From Nocardioides alkalitolerans DSM 16699 (GTDB taxonomy: Bacteria > Actinomycetota > Actinomycetes > Propionibacteriales > Nocardioidaceae): a stretch of DNA of 64,000 bases. The notes under the pieces were generated by a model. The model was not told where the DNA came from, did not search any database, and saw only the letters and a program-made list of their open reading frames with translations. The DNA lies in the NCBI RefSeq assembly GCF_000426525.1, contig NZ_KE384533.1:1156562-1220561 (forward strand). The letters run 5' to 3'. The position numbers were made by a program, and so were the translations under genes. This document shows, one piece after another, positions 1 to 8,415 of the stretch (positions are counted from its first letter, which is position 1; the number at the start of each line of letters is the position of its first letter).

Positions 1-1
1 G

Positions 2-289
2 GCGCACGAGGCCTGGAGCCGCTACTGGAACTGGGACCCGAAGGAGGTCTGGGCGTTCATCACGTGGGTGGTCTACGCGGCGTACCTGCACGCCCGCGCC
101 ACCGCCGGCTTCAAGGGACGCAACGCCGCGCTGCTCGCGCTGGTCGGTCTCGCGACGCTCTGGTTCAACTTCATCGGCATCAACTTCTTCTCCTCCTCGA
201 GCATGCACAGCTACGCCGCTCCGGCGAGCTCGACGGTCGTGGTCGAGGGCGCACCCCCGGTCGCGATCGACCTGCCGCCACGGGCCTGA
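2..289 (+). CDS. ccsB: Cytochrome c biogenesis protein CcsB/ResC, C-terminal fragment
   Basis: This is the 3' end of a gene that begins before the window. The frame opens directly into a WNWDPKE motif (about residues 9-15 of the fragment), the hallmark of the heme-handling CcsA/CcsB/CcmC proteins. A membrane segment, a short loop and a last hydrophobic segment (FNFIGINFF) follow. In System II cytochrome c maturation this integral membrane protein passes heme across the membrane to apocytochromes with ResB/Ccs1. In actinobacteria ccsB usually ends a ccdA-resB-ccsB operon, consistent with the strong hairpin that follows. Family assignment is confident from the motif; the exact subfamily is inferred because the N-terminus is missing. 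Confidence 0.85.
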   Translation, partial: AHEAWSRYWNWDPKEVWAFITWVVYAAYLHARATAGFKGRNAALLALVGLATLWFNFIGINFFSSSSMHSYAAPASSTVVVEGAPPVAIDLPPRA

Positions 290-316
290 CGGCACGGACC
301 GCGACACCCGGAACGA

Positions 317-350
317 GAAGATCCCCCGCACCACGGTGCGGGGGATCTTC
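317..350. terminator. Strong hairpin terminator after ccsB
   Basis: A perfect 16-bp inverted repeat (GAAGATCCCCCGCACC and its complement) with a 2-nt loop lies 27 bp after the ccsB stop. There is no clear T-run, as is common for GC-rich actinobacterial terminators. It lies between ccsB (plus) and the end of a small minus-strand gene at 372, so it may serve both strands. Confidence 0.8.
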
Positions 351-371
351 TGCGTCAGAGCGGGTGTGCGG

Positions 372-620
372 CTACGACGGCGCGGAAGGGGTGGTCGGCG
401 GCTCGTCCCCGGGCTTGCGGGGGTGCTCCTGCCGGAACTTCTTGTTGAGGCCCCAGAGGAAGTCGGGGTCGTCGTCCGGACCGAGCGGGCGGCGCGGCTC
501 GGGGCGGCCTCCGCCTCCGGTCCCGCCACGTTTCTCGAGCGCCCTGATCACGAAGTAGACGCACGCGGCGACCACCAGCACGACCAACGCGAACTTCAGC
601 ACGCCCTCCACTCTAGCCAC
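372..620 (-). CDS. Small single-pass membrane protein, unknown function
   Basis: The gene encodes 82 residues from a GTG start. One hydrophobic segment (about residues 8-25, FALVVLVVAACVYFVIRAL) near the N-terminus is followed by a glycine/proline-rich cytosolic-looking tail with the sequence DPDFLWGLNKKF. I do not recognise a named domain. It is transcribed divergently from the DUF4229-like gene at 663, with only 42 bp between the starts. Coding-like composition and conserved-looking aromatic residues in the tail support a real gene, but the function is unknown. Confidence 0.6.
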   Translation of the reverse strand: MARVEGVLKFALVVLVVAACVYFVIRALEKRGGTGGGGRPEPRRPLGPDDDPDFLWGLNKKFRQEHPRKPGDEPPTTPSAPS

Positions 621-662
621 CCGGCCAACCCCGCCGGGGGCTCGTCGCTACGCTGGCTCCTC

Positions 663-929
663 GTGAAGGAGTTCGCGACGTACACCCTGCTCCGCCTGGT
701 CTACCTGGTGGTGACCTACGTGATCGTCCTCGGCGTGTGGATGCTCGTCACCGACCGCGAGGGCCTCATCCAGCTCGAGCCGCTCGTGATCGCGTTCCTG
801 GTCTCGGGCATCGCCTCCTACCTGCTGCTCGACCGGCAGCGCGAGGCGTTCGCGCAGCGGGTCGACGCCCGTGCCCGCCGCGCGTCCGACAACTTCTCGA
901 AGATGAAGGCGCGCGAGGACGAGGACTGA
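663..929 (+). CDS. DUF4229-like small membrane protein
   Basis: The gene encodes 88 residues from GTG at 663. Two hydrophobic stretches (about residues 8-30 and 40-60) precede a basic and acidic soluble tail (RARRASDNFSKMKAREDED). The pattern of two N-terminal helices followed by a short charged tail fits the actinobacterial DUF4229 family, often found beside menaquinone or cytochrome assembly genes. The longer open frame upstream is not needed, because the GTG coincides with the first hydrophobic segment. The next gene starts one base after its stop (stop 927-929, GTG 931), so the two are probably co-transcribed. Function is unknown. Confidence 0.7.
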   Translation: MKEFATYTLLRLVYLVVTYVIVLGVWMLVTDREGLIQLEPLVIAFLVSGIASYLLLDRQREAFAQRVDARARRASDNFSKMKAREDED

Positions 930-930
930 G

Positions 931-2058
931 GTGACGGAGCCCGAGCCCGCCACGTCGGGCACCTTCGTCTCGTACGACGCCCCCGACCGCCGTCGCTGGC
1001 TCGCCGAGGCGGTGCGCGCGGTCGAGGCCGACGCGAACCGCTCGGCCGACACCCACCTCCACCAGTTCCCGCTCGACCCGGCGTGGTCGGTCGACCTCTA
1101 CCTCAAGGACGAGTCGGTCCACCCGACGGGCTCGTTGAAGCACCGCCTGGCGCGGTCGCTGTTCCTCTACGCGCTCGTCAACGGCTGGGTCACCGAGGGC
1201 ACGACGGTCATCGAGGCGTCGTCCGGGTCCACGGCCGTCTCCGAGGCCTACTTCGCCCGCCTGCTCGGGCTGCCGTTCGTGGCCGTCATGCCCCGCACCA
1301 CCTCGCCGGAGAAGATCGCGCTCATCGAGTTCCACGGCGGCCGCTGCCACTTCGTGGACGAGCCGGGGCGCGTCTACGCCGAGGCCCGGCGGCTCGCGGA
1401 CGAGACCGGCGGCCACTACATGGACCAGTTCACCTACGCCGAGCGCGCCACCGACTGGCGGGGCAACAACAACATCGCCGTGTCGATCTTCGAGCAGATG
1501 GCGCTCGAGCGGCACCCCGTGCCGTCCTGGGTGGTCGTGGGCGCCGGGACGGGCGGCACGTCGGCGACGATCGGGCGCTACGTCCGCTACCGCTGCCACC
1601 CGACGCGGGTGCTCGTCACCGACCCGGAGAGCTCGGCCTTCTTCGGCGCCTACGCGGCGCAGGACCCGTCGTACACGGTGCCGGGCAGCTCCCGCATCGA
1701 GGGCATCGGGCGTCCGCGCGTGGAGCCGTCGTTCGTGCCGGGGGTCGTCGACGCCATGCTCTCCGTGCCCGACGCGGCCTCGGTCGCCGCCGCCCGCTGG
1801 TGCACGGCGGTGACGGGCCGCTCGGCGGGAGGCTCGACCGGTACGGCGCTGTGGGGCGCCGTGCGGATGCTCGCGGAGATGCGGGCGCGCGGGGAGGCCG
1901 GCTCGGTCGTCACGCTGCTCTGCGACGGCGGCGAGCGCTACGCGCACACCTACTACGACGACGCCTGGGTCGCGGCGCAGGGCTTGGACGTGGCGGCGTG
2001 CACCGCCACCCTCGAGCGCTTCGCCGCCACGGGGGAGTGGGTCGAGCCGCAGCTCTGA
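931..2058 (+). CDS. PLP-dependent cysteine desulfhydrase/cysteine synthase-fold enzyme (Cds1-like)
   Basis: A 375-residue fold-type II PLP enzyme. The Schiff-base lysine is in SLKHR (K70), the substrate loop is SSGST (residues 97-101) and the phosphate-binding glycine loop is GAGTGGT (204-210). It is longer than housekeeping O-acetylserine sulfhydrylase and has a C-terminal segment after residue 310. In these traits it resembles the mycobacterial Cds1 group, which degrades L-cysteine to pyruvate, ammonia and sulfide. It may be translationally linked to the preceding small membrane protein. The PLP-enzyme call is firm; the desulfhydrase activity is inferred from family resemblance, and a cysteine or cystathionine synthase role remains possible. 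Confidence 0.75.
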   Translation: MTEPEPATSGTFVSYDAPDRRRWLAEAVRAVEADANRSADTHLHQFPLDPAWSVDLYLKDESVHPTGSLKHRLARSLFLYALVNGWVTEGTTVIEASSGSTAVSEAYFARLLGLPFVAVMPRTTSPEKIALIEFHGGRCHFVDEPGRVYAEARRLADETGGHYMDQFTYAERATDWRGNNNIAVSIFEQMALERHPVPSWVVVGAGTGGTSATIGRYVRYRCHPTRVLVTDPESSAFFGAYAAQDPSYTVPGSSRIEGIGRPRVEPSFVPGVVDAMLSVPDAASVAAARWCTAVTGRSAGGSTGTALWGAVRMLAEMRARGEAGSVVTLLCDGGERYAHTYYDDAWVAAQGLDVAACTATLERFAATGEWVEPQL

Positions 2059-2100
2059 GGTCGGCGCCGGCCCGGCCGGTGACCTCGCCGATGGCCGGGG

Positions 2101-2238
2101 TCAGCGGCGCTTGCGGCGCTCCAGGGCACCCGCGACACGGGTCTCGGACTGGCCGAGCACCTTCGCGAGCAGCTTGACGCGGAAGACGTACGCCGCGACG
2201 CCGCCGGCGACGAGCAGGAGGAAGATCAGGAACCACAT
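2101..2238 (-). CDS. Very small membrane peptide (45 aa)
   Basis: Reading on the minus strand from ATG at 2238 to TGA at 2101 gives a 45-residue peptide. It begins MWFLIFLLLVAGGVAAYVF, a single hydrophobic helix, and continues with a basic tail ending LERRKRR. Such one-helix peptides with a positive cytosolic tail are typical small membrane proteins and easily missed because of length. It sits between the Cds1-like gene (convergent) and an 86-residue two-helix membrane protein on the same strand. I recognise no family. Support comes from helix-plus-positive-tail topology and an intact start and stop. Confidence 0.5.
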   Translation of the reverse strand: MWFLIFLLLVAGGVAAYVFRVKLLAKVLGQSETRVAGALERRKRR

Positions 2239-2264
2239 GCCGCCACCCTAGGCCGCGCCGCCCC

Positions 2265-2298
2265 GTCAGCCCAGCAGTCCCGTCAGCCCAGTAGTCCC
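2265..2298. repeat. Tandem 17-bp duplication at a gene end
   Basis: GTCAGCCCAGCAGTCCC (2265-2281) is followed directly by a copy with one change (2282-2298). The second copy contains the stop codon and last codons of the 86-residue membrane protein gene, so the 3' end of that gene appears to have been duplicated in tandem. Confidence 0.8.
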
Positions 2299-2543
2299 GG
2301 CAGCGCGAAGGCGAACAGCCCGACGCCGAAGACCAGCACACCGACCAGTGACCAGCCCGCGACGTACCAGCCCCAGCGCCCGGGGGTCTCGTTGCGCTCC
2401 AGCAGGAAGTCGAGGGTGCTGCGCTCGGTCTGGGGGCCCTCGGCGAACGCCCGCCGCAGCGCGAGCACGAGGACGAGCAGGCAGGCCAGGAAGGGCACGC
2501 CGAGGAATCCGACCAGCAGCAGCCCGATGATCGTGTCGACCAC
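2283..2543 (-). CDS. Two-helix membrane protein, unknown function
   Basis: The gene encodes 86 residues with an N-terminal helix (about 4-28, IIGLLLVGFLGVPFLACLLV) and a C-terminal helix (about 60-85, WYVAGWSLVGVLVFGVGLFAF). A short polar loop containing RSTLDFLLERNETPGRWGW separates them. I do not recognise a named family. It lies 63 bp downstream of menA on the same strand and may be part of the menA transcript. The 3' end is overlapped by a tandem duplication. Confidence 0.6.
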   Translation of the reverse strand: MVDTIIGLLLVGFLGVPFLACLLVLVLALRRAFAEGPQTERSTLDFLLERNETPGRWGWYVAGWSLVGVLVFGVGLFAFALPGLLG

Positions 2544-2586
2544 GGTGTCCCCCTCCGTGGCGGGCCCCCGCCCGCCGGAACCCGAT

Positions 2587-2624
2587 GCTAGAGCGTCGCG
2601 ACGAGGCTAGAGCGTCGCGACGAG
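2587..2624. repeat. Exact 19-bp tandem duplication across the menA stop codon
   Basis: GCTAGAGCGTCGCGACGAG occurs twice head to tail (2587-2605 and 2606-2624). On the minus strand each unit encodes LVATL followed by a TAG stop, so the last five codons and stop of menA are repeated just beyond the real stop. Confidence 0.85.
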
Positions 2625-3515
2625 CAGGCCCACGAACAGGCCGACGCCGGCGAGCAGCTCGGAGACGCCGGTGCGGGCGAGCACCGGGATCAGCGCGGGG
2701 CCGGCCGCACCGCCCAGCACGAGGCGGGTGGCGGGCACCGCGGGTGCGAGCAGGGCCAGGCCGAGCAGGGCCCACCACGAGGTGACGGCCGCGAGCACGA
2801 CGACGAGGGCCACCGCGAGGGCGACGAGGGCGGCGTAGAAGCCGCGGGTCCGGCGGTCGCCGAGCCGCACGGCGAGGGTCCGCTTGCCGGCGATCGTGTC
2901 GGTCGGCACGTCGCGGAGGTTGTTGGCCACGAGGATCGCGCAGGCGAGCGCACCGACGCAGGCACCGGCGTACAGGCTGAGGGGCAGCGTGTCGGCGGTG
3001 AACGCGCCGGCCTGCACGTAGGTGGTGCCCACGGTCGCGACGAGGCCGAAGAAGACGAAGACCATCACCTCGCCGAGCCCGAGGTAGCCGTACGGGTTCG
3101 AGCCGCCGGTGTAGAACCAGGCCGCGACGACGCAGACGGCACCGAGGGCCACGAGCCACCAGGCCGTGGTGGCCGCGAGCACCAGGCCGGCGACCCCCGC
3201 GACGCCGAACGCGGCGAAGGCGGCGAGCTTCACGGCCCGGGGCGAGGCGAGGCCCGACCCGACGAGGCGCAGGGGCCCCACGCGGTCGTCGTCGGTGCCG
3301 CGGATGCCGTCGGAGTAGTCGTTGGCGTAGTTCACGCCCACCTGCAGCGCGAGCGCCACGACCCCGGCGAGCAGGGCCTTCCACCAGACGGCCACGTCGG
3401 CGTACGCCGCCACCCCGGTGCCGGCGAGCACGGGGGCGACCGCCGCGGGCAGGGTCCGGGGGCGCGCCCCCGCGAGCCAGTGGGCGGGGGTGGCACGGGC
3501 CGCGGGCGTGGACAT
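2607..3515 (-). CDS. menA: 1,4-dihydroxy-2-naphthoate polyprenyltransferase MenA
   Basis: A 302-residue UbiA-superfamily membrane prenyltransferase. It attaches the polyprenyl chain to 1,4-dihydroxy-2-naphthoate, giving demethylmenaquinone. The first Asp-rich motif is NYANDYSDGIRGTDDD (about residues 62-77). The second is the NNLRDVPTDTIAGKRT region (198-213). About eight hydrophobic helices cover the rest. ATG at 3515 is chosen because the homologous region (TPAHWLAGARPRTLPAA) begins just after it; the frame stays open far upstream, but that part is a shadow of menE. It is transcribed divergently from menE with 74 bp between the starts, so the two probably share a promoter region. Confidence 0.95.
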   Translation of the reverse strand: MSTPAARATPAHWLAGARPRTLPAAVAPVLAGTGVAAYADVAVWWKALLAGVVALALQVGVNYANDYSDGIRGTDDDRVGPLRLVGSGLASPRAVKLAAFAAFGVAGVAGLVLAATTAWWLVALGAVCVVAAWFYTGGSNPYGYLGLGEVMVFVFFGLVATVGTTYVQAGAFTADTLPLSLYAGACVGALACAILVANNLRDVPTDTIAGKRTLAVRLGDRRTRGFYAALVALAVALVVVLAAVTSWWALLGLALLAPAVPATRLVLGGAAGPALIPVLARTGVSELLAGVGLFVGLLVATL

Positions 3516-3589
3516 GAGCGCTGATTCAAGCACCGTCCGGGCGCTCGGTCGCAGGCAGGCCGTGCGGGGCGCAGGACTACCCTGCCGGG

Positions 3590-4678
3590 GTGTCGTCGCT
3601 GCGTCCCGTCTCCGGTCCTCCCGCCGCCGTCGTCGACGCCCTCGCGGCCTGGCTGGCGGAGCCGGCCGAGCCGGAGCCGCTGGTGGTCGAGACCTCCGGT
3701 TCCAGCGGACGGCCGAAGCGCGTCGTGCTGTCGCGCCGCGCGGTGCTGGCCTCCGGGCGCGCCACCGCCGAGCGGCTCGGGGTCGAGGGCCAGTGGCTGC
3801 TGGCGGTGCCCGCGTCGTACGTCGCCGGGGTGCAGGTGGTCGTGCGCTCCCTCGTCGCGGGCCACCGGCCCGTGCTGGTCGACGACCACCCCTCGTTCCT
3901 CGACGCCGTCGCCGCGCTGACGCCCGACCTGCCCCACCTGGTCTCGCTCGTGCCGACCCAGCTGCACCGGATGCTCGACGACCCGGCGACGGCCGCGGCG
4001 CTCGCCGGCTTCCACACCGTGCTCCTCGGGGGCGGTCCGTTCGAGCCCTCGCTGCGGGAGCGGGCGGCCGCCGCGGGCGTCCGGATGGTCGCGACCTACG
4101 GGTCGGCGGAGACCGCGGGCGGCTGCGTGTACGACGGGTGGCCGCTCCCCGGCGTACGCCTCGAGATCGACCTGCCCGACGGCGCCGCACCGGACGCGAC
4201 CGGACGGGTGCGGCTCGGCGGGCCGACGCTCTTCGACCGCTACGAGGGCGACGCGGCGCTCACCGGCGCGACGCTCGTCGACGGCTGGTTCCTCACCTCG
4301 GACGCCGGTCGGCTGCTGCCCGACGGCCGGCTCGAGCTCTTCGGCCGGCTGGACGACGTGGTCGTCTCGGGCGGCGTCAACGTGCCGGCCCCGGCGGTCG
4401 CGCGGCGCCTGCGCGCGCACCGGGGCGTCGAGGAGGCCGAGGTGCTCGGCGTGCCCGACCCGGAGTGGGGGCGCCGGGTCGTCGCCTTCGTGGTGCCCCG
4501 CACGGACGCCGCCCGTCCCGGCCTCGAGCGCGACGCCGTGCGCGACTGGGTGGCCGCCGAGCTGCCGCGCGCCTGGGCGCCGCGCGACGTGCTGCTGCTC
4601 GAGGCGCTGCCCCTGCTCGACAACGGCAAGGTCGACCGGGTGCGCCTGCGGGCGCTCGCGGAGGAGGACGCCCGATGA
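3590..4678 (+). CDS. menE: o-Succinylbenzoate-CoA ligase MenE
   Basis: A 362-residue adenylate-forming enzyme that converts o-succinylbenzoate to its CoA thioester. The AMP/phosphate loop is ETSGSSGRPKRVVLS (about 34-48). The TYGSAET adenine-binding motif lies near residues 167-173. The C-terminal catalytic lysine is in DNGKVDR near residue 345. The protein is short for the superfamily because the N-terminal domain is reduced, as in compact actinobacterial MenE proteins. GTG at 3590 fits the divergent spacing to menA. Its stop overlaps the menC start as ATGA, so menE-menC-menD form one translationally coupled operon. Confidence 0.93.
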   Translation: MSSLRPVSGPPAAVVDALAAWLAEPAEPEPLVVETSGSSGRPKRVVLSRRAVLASGRATAERLGVEGQWLLAVPASYVAGVQVVVRSLVAGHRPVLVDDHPSFLDAVAALTPDLPHLVSLVPTQLHRMLDDPATAAALAGFHTVLLGGGPFEPSLRERAAAAGVRMVATYGSAETAGGCVYDGWPLPGVRLEIDLPDGAAPDATGRVRLGGPTLFDRYEGDAALTGATLVDGWFLTSDAGRLLPDGRLELFGRLDDVVVSGGVNVPAPAVARRLRAHRGVEEAEVLGVPDPEWGRRVVAFVVPRTDAARPGLERDAVRDWVAAELPRAWAPRDVLLLEALPLLDNGKVDRVRLRALAEEDAR

Positions 4679-5691
4679 CCCCGCTCCCGCGCCTCCAGGT
4701 CGTCGCGCTCCCGCTCACCACCCGCTTCCGCGGCATCACCGTGCGCGAGGTCGCGTTCGTCGAGGGTGCCGGGCCCGACGGGGCGCCGGGCCGGGGCGAG
4801 TGGTCGCCGTTCGTCGAGTACGACGCGGCGACCGCCGAGCCCTGGCTCCGTTGCGCCGAGGAGGCGGCGGCCGGTGCCTGGCCGACGGCGCTGCGGGACT
4901 CCGTGCCCGTCAACGTCACCGTGCCGGCCTGCTCGCCCGAGGAGGCGCACCGCATCACCGTCGCCGGGGGCTGCCGCACCGCGAAGGTGAAGGTGGCGGA
5001 GCGCGGCCAGACCCTGGCCGACGACGTCGCCCGCGTCGAGGCCGTGCGCGACGCCCTGGACACGGCGCCGGGGGCCGCGGGACTGGAGCGGGGTCGGGTC
5101 CGCGTGGATGCGAACGGCGGCTGGTCGGTCGACGAGGCCGTGCGGGCCATCGCGCTGCTCGACCGCGCGGCCGGAGGCCTGGAGTACGTGGAGCAGCCGT
5201 GCGCCACGGTCGAGGAGCTCGCCGCGGTGCGCCGCCGGGTCGACGTGCCGGTCGCCGCGGACGAGTCGATCCGCCGGGCCGCGGACCCCTACCGCGTGCG
5301 CGACCTCGAGGCCGCCGACATCGCCGTGCTCAAGGTGCAGCCGCTCGGCGGGGTCGCGGCCTGCCTGCGCATCGCCGCCGACATCGGCCTGCCCGTGGTG
5401 GTCTCGTCGGCCCTGGAGTCCTCGGTCGGCATCGCCGCCGGTCTCGCGCTCGCCGCCGCGCTCCCCGAGCTGCCGCACGCGTGCGGCCTGGCGACCGTGC
5501 AGCTGCTCGCCGCCGACGTCGTCGCCGACCCGCTCCTGCCCGTCGACGGGGTCCTGCCCGTCCTGCCGGCGCCGGGTCCCCGGCCGCTGCCCGAGCTGCT
5601 CGAGCGGTACGCCGCTGCGCCCGACCGCGTCGCCTGGTGGCAGGAGCGGCTCGCCGCCACCCTCGCCGTGCGGCAGGATCGCCGGTCGTGA
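4675..5691 (+). CDS. menC: o-Succinylbenzoate synthase MenC
   Basis: A 338-residue enolase-superfamily enzyme that dehydrates SHCHC to o-succinylbenzoate. The KxK acid/base motif is AKVKVAE (K104, K106). The metal ligands are D145 (VDANGGW), E173 (YVEQP) and D196 (AADES), and the opposing catalytic lysine is K220 (AVLKVQPLGG). ATG at 4675 overlaps the menE stop. The order of ligands and neighbouring menE and menD separate it from other enolase-superfamily members. No menB follows, so naphthoate synthase must be encoded elsewhere. Confidence 0.93.
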   Translation: MTPLPRLQVVALPLTTRFRGITVREVAFVEGAGPDGAPGRGEWSPFVEYDAATAEPWLRCAEEAAAGAWPTALRDSVPVNVTVPACSPEEAHRITVAGGCRTAKVKVAERGQTLADDVARVEAVRDALDTAPGAAGLERGRVRVDANGGWSVDEAVRAIALLDRAAGGLEYVEQPCATVEELAAVRRRVDVPVAADESIRRAADPYRVRDLEAADIAVLKVQPLGGVAACLRIAADIGLPVVVSSALESSVGIAAGLALAAALPELPHACGLATVQLLAADVVADPLLPVDGVLPVLPAPGPRPLPELLERYAAAPDRVAWWQERLAATLAVRQDRRS

Positions 5692-7481
5692 CCGCTGAGC
5701 CGACCGCCGTCCTGCTGGCCCGTGACGTCGTCGCCGCCCTCGTGGGGGCCGGCGTGCGCGAGCTGGTCGTCGCGCCGGGGTCGCGCAACGCGCCGCTGGC
5801 CTTCGCCGCGTACGACGCCGCGAGCGGGGGCCCCGGTGCCGGTGGTGCCGGCGGGGAGCCGCTCGTGCGGCTCCACACCCGCATCGACGAGCGCACCGCC
5901 GGGTTCCTCGCGCTCGGGCTCACCAAGGCCGGCGCCCGGGCGGCGGTCGTCTGCACCTCGGGCACCGCCGTCGCGAACCTGCACCCGGCCGTGCTCGAGG
6001 CCGCCCACGCCGGGGTCGGGCTGGTGGTGGTGACGGCCGACCGGCCAGCCGCGCTGCGCGGCTCGGGTGCGAGCCAGACGACCGACCAGGTGCGGATCTT
6101 CGGCGAGGCGGCCCCGTTCCTCGACCTCGCCGCCGACGCGGCCGGCGCGCCCGACGGCGACGTCGCTGCTCTCCTGGCCACCACGACCGGTCCCGTGCAC
6201 CTCAACGTCCAGCTCACGCCCCCGCTGGTGCCCCTCGCCCCGTGGCCGGCCGCCGAGCTCGAGGCCCTGCGCGCCGCGGCCGCCGCACCGACGGCGGCGC
6301 TGCCCTCGCGCCGTACGGGCCTCGCCTACCGCGACCGCCTCGCCGCCGGCGAGGTGACGCTGCTGCCCCGGGGCCCGCGCACGGTCGTGGTCGCGGGCGA
6401 CGACGCCGGACCGGCCGTGCGCCAGCTCGCCGAGCGGGCCGGGTGGCCGCTGCTCGCCGAGCCCAGCTCGGGCGCGCGCACCGGCCCGAACGCCCTGCGC
6501 TGCTACCCCCTGCTGCTGGCCGACGACGCCCCCGGTGCGCTCGTCGCGCAGGTCGAACGGGTGGTCGTGGCCGGCCACCCCACGCTCTCGCGCCCGGTCA
6601 CCGCCCTGCTGTCGCGCGACGACGTCGAGGTCGTCTCCTGGCGCCACGCCGGGCGCTGGACACGCCGCCCGTACGCCGTGGCCGCCGAGCACGACCTGCT
6701 GGGCGTCGAGGAGCCCGACGCCGGCGACGACCCCGCCGACGGGGCCGCCGACGGGGCCTGGCTCGCCGCCTGGCACGCGGCCGACGCAGCGGTCGCCCGC
6801 GAGGTGGACCGCACGCTCGCCCTTGAGGGCGACCTCACGCCGTACGAGGTGGCGGGCGCCGTGCACCGGGCGCTCCCGCCCGGGGGGCTGCTCGTCGTGG
6901 GTGCGTCGAGCCCCGTGCGCGACCTCGACCTCATGGCCCCGCCCCACCCGGCCGGCCAGCGACGGCTCGTGCTCGCCAACCGCGGGCTCGCCGGCATCGA
7001 CGGCACGCTGTCGACGGCGATCGGCGCGGCCCTGGGGCGCCGCGACTCCTCGCGGGCGCTCGCCCTCGTCGGCGACGTGACGTTCCTCCACGACGCGACC
7101 GCGCTGATGCTCGGGCCCCGCGAGGAGCGCCCGGAGCTCACGGTCGTGGTCGTCAACGACGACGGCGGGTCGATCTTCACGATGCTCGAGCAGGGCGCGC
7201 CGGCGTACGCCGCCCAGTTCGACACGCTCTTCGGCACCCCGCACGGCGTCGACCTCGCGAGCCTCTGCGCCGCGAGCCGCACCCCGCACTGGCGGGTGGA
7301 GTCGCTGCTCGAGCTGGAGCACGCGCTGAGCTCCCCGGCGGGCGGGATCGAGGTCGTCGAGGTGCGCGTGCGGCGCGACAACCGCCGCGAGCTCGACGCG
7401 CGCTTGCGGGCGCTGGGACGCAGCGGGGACAGCAGGGGGGACGAGTCGGCGGCCGCCGAGGAGCCGGGCGTCCGTCCGTAG
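5688..7481 (+). CDS. menD: SEPHCHC synthase MenD (ThDP-dependent)
   Basis: A 597-residue enzyme that joins isochorismate and 2-oxoglutarate in the first committed step of menaquinone synthesis, using thiamine diphosphate and Mg2+. The N-terminal Pyr domain has the MenD-typical VAPGSRNAPL near residues 28-37 and HTRIDERTAGF near 63-73, which holds the ThDP-activating glutamate. GTSGTAVANLHPAV follows. The C-terminal PP domain carries NRGLAGIDGT and the GDVTFLHD...VVVNDDGG metal/diphosphate segment. GTG at 5688 overlaps the menC stop (GTGA). Last gene of the menECD run. Confidence 0.95.
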   Translation: MTAEPTAVLLARDVVAALVGAGVRELVVAPGSRNAPLAFAAYDAASGGPGAGGAGGEPLVRLHTRIDERTAGFLALGLTKAGARAAVVCTSGTAVANLHPAVLEAAHAGVGLVVVTADRPAALRGSGASQTTDQVRIFGEAAPFLDLAADAAGAPDGDVAALLATTTGPVHLNVQLTPPLVPLAPWPAAELEALRAAAAAPTAALPSRRTGLAYRDRLAAGEVTLLPRGPRTVVVAGDDAGPAVRQLAERAGWPLLAEPSSGARTGPNALRCYPLLLADDAPGALVAQVERVVVAGHPTLSRPVTALLSRDDVEVVSWRHAGRWTRRPYAVAAEHDLLGVEEPDAGDDPADGAADGAWLAAWHAADAAVAREVDRTLALEGDLTPYEVAGAVHRALPPGGLLVVGASSPVRDLDLMAPPHPAGQRRLVLANRGLAGIDGTLSTAIGAALGRRDSSRALALVGDVTFLHDATALMLGPREERPELTVVVVNDDGGSIFTMLEQGAPAYAAQFDTLFGTPHGVDLASLCAASRTPHWRVESLLELEHALSSPAGGIEVVEVRVRRDNRRELDARLRALGRSGDSRGDESAAAEEPGVRP

Positions 7482-7491
7482 GGTGGGGCGC

Positions 7492-8415
7492 ATGGCCCAG
7501 GTGTGGATGGAGTACAGCCCCGACGAGATCGCCGCGGAGGTCGGGCCGTTGCCCGACAGCCTCACCTACGCGACGTACGACGGGGTGAGCGAGCCGGCGG
7601 GCATCGACGAGGTCGAGGTCTACGTGCCGCCGTACTTCGGGCCGGCCGACCCCGCCATCGTCACCCGGATGCCCGCGCTGCGCCTCGTGCAGGCGCCCAG
7701 TGCCGGTGTCGACCACCTGCTGCCCCACGTGCCCGCCGACGTCGGGCTGAGCCGCGCGACGGGCGTGCACGACCCGGGCACCGCGGAACTCGCGGTGGCC
7801 CTGATCCTCGTGGCGCAGCGCGACTTCCCGCGCTGGTTCGCGCAGCAGCAGCGCGGTGAGTGGAGCCAGTTCAACGGCGGCCCGTCGCTGGCCGACCGGC
7901 GCGTGCTGATCATCGGCTACGGCTCGATCGGCCAGGCGCTGCACCGGCGGCTCGAGGGCTTCGAGTGCGAGGTCGTGCCGGTCGCGACGTCGGCACGCAG
8001 CGGTCCGCTGGGCCCGGTGCACGGCATCGACGAGCTCGACGAGCTGCTGCCCGACGCCGACGTCGTGGTGCTCCTGACGCCCCTCACGCCCTCGACCGAG
8101 GGCCTCGTCGACGCCGCGTTCCTGGCCGCCCTGCCCGACGGCGCGCTGCTCGTCAACGTCGCGCGGGGCAAGGTCGTCGACACCGACGCGCTGCTCGCGG
8201 AGACGTCGTCCGGGCGCCTGCGGGCCGCCCTCGACGTCACCGACCCCGAGCCGCTCCCGGCCGACCACCCGCTGTGGACCACCCCGGGCGTCGTCGTCAC
8301 CCCGCACGTCGCCGGAGGCACCACGGCGATGCGGCCGCGGCTGTTCGCGATCATCAAGGAGCAGCTGGAGCGGTACGTCGCGGGCGACGAGCCCGTGCAC
8401 CAGGTGCCGCGCTAG
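7492..8415 (+). CDS. D-isomer-specific 2-hydroxyacid dehydrogenase
   Basis: A 307-residue NAD(P)-dependent dehydrogenase of the phosphoglycerate-dehydrogenase/formate-dehydrogenase fold. The nucleotide loop is GYGSIG near residues 140-145. The catalytic triad regions are NVARGKVVD (about 221), the Glu in DPEPLPADHPLW (about 254) and the His in TPHVAGG (about 273). Substrate cannot be told from sequence; glyoxylate/hydroxypyruvate or 2-keto acids are likely. ATG at 7492 sits 10 bp after menD and follows a GGGTGGGG ribosome-binding stretch. Its TAG stop shares the tetranucleotide CTAG with the convergent mgtE stop. Confidence 0.88.
   Translation: MAQVWMEYSPDEIAAEVGPLPDSLTYATYDGVSEPAGIDEVEVYVPPYFGPADPAIVTRMPALRLVQAPSAGVDHLLPHVPADVGLSRATGVHDPGTAELAVALILVAQRDFPRWFAQQQRGEWSQFNGGPSLADRRVLIIGYGSIGQALHRRLEGFECEVVPVATSARSGPLGPVHGIDELDELLPDADVVVLLTPLTPSTEGLVDAAFLAALPDGALLVNVARGKVVDTDALLAETSSGRLRAALDVTDPEPLPADHPLWTTPGVVVTPHVAGGTTAMRPRLFAIIKEQLERYVAGDEPVHQVPR

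Noticed and set aside
3516..4190. Long N-terminal extension of menA on the minus strand
   Set aside because: The open frame is antisense to menE, is Arg/Pro-rich and follows from GC codon bias; ATG 3515 begins the real homology.
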